From: Tamarix chinensis
Taxonomy: Eukaryota; Streptophyta; Magnoliopsida; Caryophyllales; Tamaricaceae
NCBI GenBank assembly: GCA_030549775.1
Contig: CM060175.1
Span: forward strand, 3,658,564 to 3,722,563
Length of the DNA stretch: 64,000 nucleotides
Direction of reading: 5' to 3'
Below, piece after piece: positions 60,779-64,000 of the stretch. The notes under the pieces are model-generated. The model saw only the letters and a list, made by a program, of their open reading frames with translations. It made no database searches and was not told the origin of the DNA. Both the position numbers and the translations under genes were made by a program. The stretch's first letter is position 1, and every line of letters begins with the position of its first letter.

Positions 60779-60922
60779 TATAAGACCCCAAAATAGTGAA
60801 AATTCTTATTTTTGTGGAAGCATTCATATTAAAATATTGTAAGTTACACCGCATCTAACATAAAATAGTTACTTCCTATATCCTATCTATGCTGGGTGCA
60901 AAGCTAAAATATAACTCATAAC

Positions 60923-63503
60923 TAGAGGTGGCAATCGGGTCGAGTGAGTCAGGTTCGAGTCACGTCATAGGAGGTCAGGTCATTATCGGGTCAGATCATT
61001 TTGGGTCATTTGATTTTTACGGGTCAGTTTTGGGTCGGGTTAGGTCATTTTAGTTTTGGGTCATTTCGGGTCCTTGCCTTATTTGGATCAGGTTGGTTCC
61101 ATGTCGGGTCATTTTAGTTCCAGATCATTTTGAGTTAATTTATCGAGTCAGGTAGGGCTAGGGTCATTTTGGGTTAACTTGACTGGTAGGGCGGAGTTGG
61201 TTTTGGGTCATTTTCTGGTTCATATGACTAGGTGGCATTGGCCCGATCGAGTCATCTCCTATAATATGATGGGTTAGTCCCATTAAGTCCGAGTTGTTTC
61301 AAGTTAGCTTGATAAGTCAGGTCATTTCGTGCAATTTGACAGGTTAGATTTGAGTAGTTACAGGTTAACTTGATAGGTCGGGTTGGGTCGAGTTTTGAAA
61401 GGTTGAGTTAAATTCGGGTCCAAGTAATTATCATTTATTATATTGTAAATATTAGAGACAATCATAAAATTACTATTGTAGATAAATGAATTAAGATTAT
61501 TAGGTGCGCTTTATTTCACAAGTAAATAGTAAATAAATTTATAAATTTCAATAATAAAAAACATTGTATGATTGAACCTAACAAAGATATTTATCATTTA
61601 TTCTAATTTATTTGATTACTTAAAATATTTTATTTCTTTAAAAAAGATAATTTTATAAAATAAAGGTGATTATAAACATGACTATACAATGTATAATTAT
61701 CATTTATAACATTAAAAATATTTCAGACAATCATAAGATTACTAGTACATATAAACAAAATAAGAATATTAGATTCTCTTTATTTTTACAAGTAAATAAT
61801 AAAAATATTTATAAATTTTAACAATAAAACACATTGTGTGATTAAATCTAACAAACATATTTATCATTTATTATCATTTATTTGATTACTTAAAAACAAA
61901 GATAATTTTATAAAACAAAGGTGATCATAAAAATGATTATATAATGTATAATTATCATTTAATACATTGTAAATATTAGAGACAATCATAAGATTTCTAG
62001 TATAGATAAATGAAATAAAAATATTATATGTGCTTTAGTTTTACAAGTAAATAATAAATATATTTATGAGTTTTAAAAATATTGTATTTGATTACTTAAA
62101 ATATTTATAAATTTTACAAGTAAAAATATTATATATTATATATTTATTATATTTATTTAATTACTTAAAATATTTGATTACTTTAAAAAAAGATAATTTT
62201 ATAAAATAAAGGTGATCATAAATATGAATATACAATGTATAATTTTTATAAAATAAAGGTGATCATAAATATAATTATACAATGTATAATTATCATTTAT
62301 TACATATTAAGTATTAGAGATAATCATAAGATTACTAGTATAGATAAATGAAATAAAAATGTTACATGTGCTTTATTTTTATAAATTTAAATATTAAAGA
62401 TTTTTATAAGTTTTAACAATATTATATTTAATTACTTAAAATATTTATAAATTTTACAAGTAAAAATATTAGATATTTGTCATTTATTATATTTATTTGA
62501 TTACTTAAAAAAATATTATTTTATAGAATAAAGGTGATCATAAATATGACTATACAATGTATAATTTTAATTTATTACACTATAAATATTAGAAACAATC
62601 ATAAGATTACTAATACAAAAAAATGAAATAAGACTATTATATGTGCTTCATTTTGATAAAGGTAAATAATAAAGATATTTATAAGTTTTAACAATATTAT
62701 ATTTGATTACTTAAAATATTTATAAATTTTACAAGTAAAAATATTAGATATTTATCATATATTATACTTATTTTATTACTTAAAAAAGATAATTTTAGAA
62801 AATAAAGGTGATCATAAACATGACTATACAATGTATAATTATCATTTATTATATTGTAAATATTTGAGAAAATCATAAGATTACTAGTACAGATAAATGA
62901 AATAAGAATATTATATGTGCTTTATTTTTACAAAGGTAAATAATAAAGAAATTTATAAGTTGTAACAATATTATATTTGATTATTTAAAATATTTATAAA
63001 TGTTCTTAATTGTTACTTTTTTATTAAATTATTATTATGACTTCTTAATGTTGTATTTTTATATGGAAAATTTATTAAGATATCATTAATAAATAAGAAT
63101 ATCTAGGTTAAAAGTATGAAAAATAAGTACAATTTATAAAACACTGTAGTGTTAAAAGCTTTAAATGAATAATAAAATATGTATAATTTTTTATTATGAT
63201 AATATATTTTGATGTCTGGTTAGGTCAATGTTGGGTCAAATCGAGTCAATGTTAAGTATGATCAACATTGGGTCAACTTCGGGTGGGGTAGAAGGTGGGT
63301 CAGGTGAATGTCAGGTCCAATTGCTATTGGGTCGAGTCTATGACGGGTCATGGGTTGGGATCGGGTCAGGTCAGGTCGGGTCAATGTCAGGTAGGATTTG
63401 AGTTGGGTCATGTTGGTAATCTTATCGGGTCTTACCAGGTCGGGTTTCACTTGGGTCAGGTCCGGTTGGGTGGGTCGGGTCGGGTCAACTTTTGCCAGCT
63501 CTA
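60923..63503. mobile_element. Non-autonomous hAT element (2.58 kb) with internal repeat array
   Basis: The left end is TAGAGGTGGCAATCGGG. The right end on the reverse strand is TAGAGCTGGCAAAAGTTGAC. Both are followed by 270-500 bp of degenerate gggtcgggtc repeats. The terminal 27 bases at the right are almost identical to those of the element at 38904, so the two belong to one family. The AT-rich middle is a repeat array. No transposase is encoded. The short frames at 63262-63510 are translations of the subterminal repeats. Confidence 0.9.
61440..63010. repeat. Array of about 270-bp repeats inside the hAT element
   Basis: The landmark gacaatcataagatt recurs near 61455, 61725, 61980, 62320, 62595 and 62870. 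Its partner aaaggtgatcataaa recurs near 61664, 61917, 62207, 62252, 62528 and 62804. Units average 255-340 bp, with one partial duplication near 62200-62290. The array stops at both subterminal GGGTC blocks. Confidence 0.75.
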
Positions 63504-64000
63504 CTCATAACTAGAGATCAAGTGTGCGAAGAGCTTGTACCCATGATGATATAAGATTATAAAATAGAGAGAGAACATATATAATGGAAAATATAGGAAT
63601 AAAATTCTAACAAGAGATAGAGAGATATCTAAATTGTTATACACTTGAATTAACCCATAACTATTCACCAGAGGTAAGTACAATGAAAGCATTAAATCAA
63701 CATATACTTGAAAATAAGGCAGTAACCACTTGAGGGAATGAGCAACACCCAAACATACTGAGTAAAATAACAATACACATCCATAGAAAATGGCATATGT
63801 GGTACAAGCAACATAATTATAAGATATATACTATACATGCATAGATACTTAAGATATAAGATGAGTCAAGAGAGAGCATATTTAAAGTTTATCATTATGT
63901 GATTCCTATAATCCATTTACTTAGTTATATTAAGATCAAGGAAACTCTTGCAATAGAACCACTTCCCCTAGTGTATGAGAGAAAAATAGTCAACCTTATT

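Larger units (their letters stand above)
60915..63511. repeat. 8-bp target site duplication CTCATAAC of the hAT element
   Basis: CTCATAAC at 60915-60922 and 63504-63511 is a perfect direct repeat directly outside the terminal inverted repeats. Confidence 0.9.
60779..64000 (-). mobile_element. LTR related to the solo LTRs, split by hAT and cut by the window end
   Basis: Begins TATAAGACCCCAAAAT, comparable to TGTAACACCCCAAAAT at 12972. After the hAT insertion (60923-63503) it continues and at about 63735-63765 has gggaatgagcaacacccaaacatactgagta, which matches 13430-13490 of the first solo LTR apart from an indel. It runs off the right edge, so length and type (solo or full element) are unknown. 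Confidence 0.55.

Noticed and set aside
63262..63510. Open frames on both strands with LTRPDLTR-like or VRSG-like repeats
   Set aside because: Translations of the GGGTC subterminal repeats of the hAT element.

Overview
This window looks like nuclear DNA of a flowering plant. It is very AT-rich, it holds one intron-containing gene of a plant-type family with GT-AG introns, and most of the rest is plant transposable elements: Ty3/gypsy retrotransposons, large solo LTRs and non-autonomous hAT transposons. No bacterial operon, CRISPR array, rRNA or tRNA gene was seen. I cannot name the species.

Only one gene appears intact, at 22657-27164 (+). It is a seven-exon gene for a HIPL-type (hedgehog-interacting-protein-like) secreted glucose/sorbosone-dehydrogenase-fold protein. 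The spliced reading frame I derived by hand is 702 residues with a signal peptide and a probable GPI-anchor tail.

Layout. 1-4.3 kb: retroelement-derived non-coding DNA ending in a 3' LTR on the minus strand. 4.3-9.17 kb (-): decayed Athila-like Ty3 pol (protease, RT, RNase H, integrase, polypurine tract). 9.17-11.2 kb (-): 5' part of a different Ty3 family (gag, zinc knuckle, protease, RT), joined head-to-tail to the Athila-like remnant inside both coding regions. 12.4-12.75 kb: foldback sequence. 12972-17103 (-): 4.1 kb solo LTR with 5-bp target duplication AATCC. 17.3-17.9 kb: tandem repeat of about 145 bp. 18847-19124: small hAT element. 19.6-21.3 kb: GC-richer, retroelement-like block. 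22.66-27.16 kb: the HIPL gene. 28.8-29.1 kb: probable hAT relic. 31.3-35.5 kb: hAT-like GGGTC-rich element split by an older solo LTR (31983-35308). 38904-40659: non-autonomous hAT with 8-bp duplication GTTATGTG. 41934-58337 (+): complete but dead Tekay/Del-like chromovirus, duplication ATTAT, whose 5' LTR carries a nested 5.4 kb solo LTR (43233-48639, duplication AGAAA). 60779 to the window end: another LTR, split by a 2.6 kb hAT element (60923-63503, duplication CTCATAAC) that contains an internal array of about 270-bp repeats.

The elements record a layered insertion history: solo LTR inside a Tekay LTR, hAT inside an LTR, LTR inside a hAT. The two best solo LTRs lie in opposite orientation about 26 kb apart on either side of the gene. 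No new multi-gene system was found. The points most worth a second look are the precisely bounded nested elements, the triplicated primer-binding-site hairpins of the Tekay element, the gag-pol junction between two Ty3 families, and the repeat array inside the hAT element.
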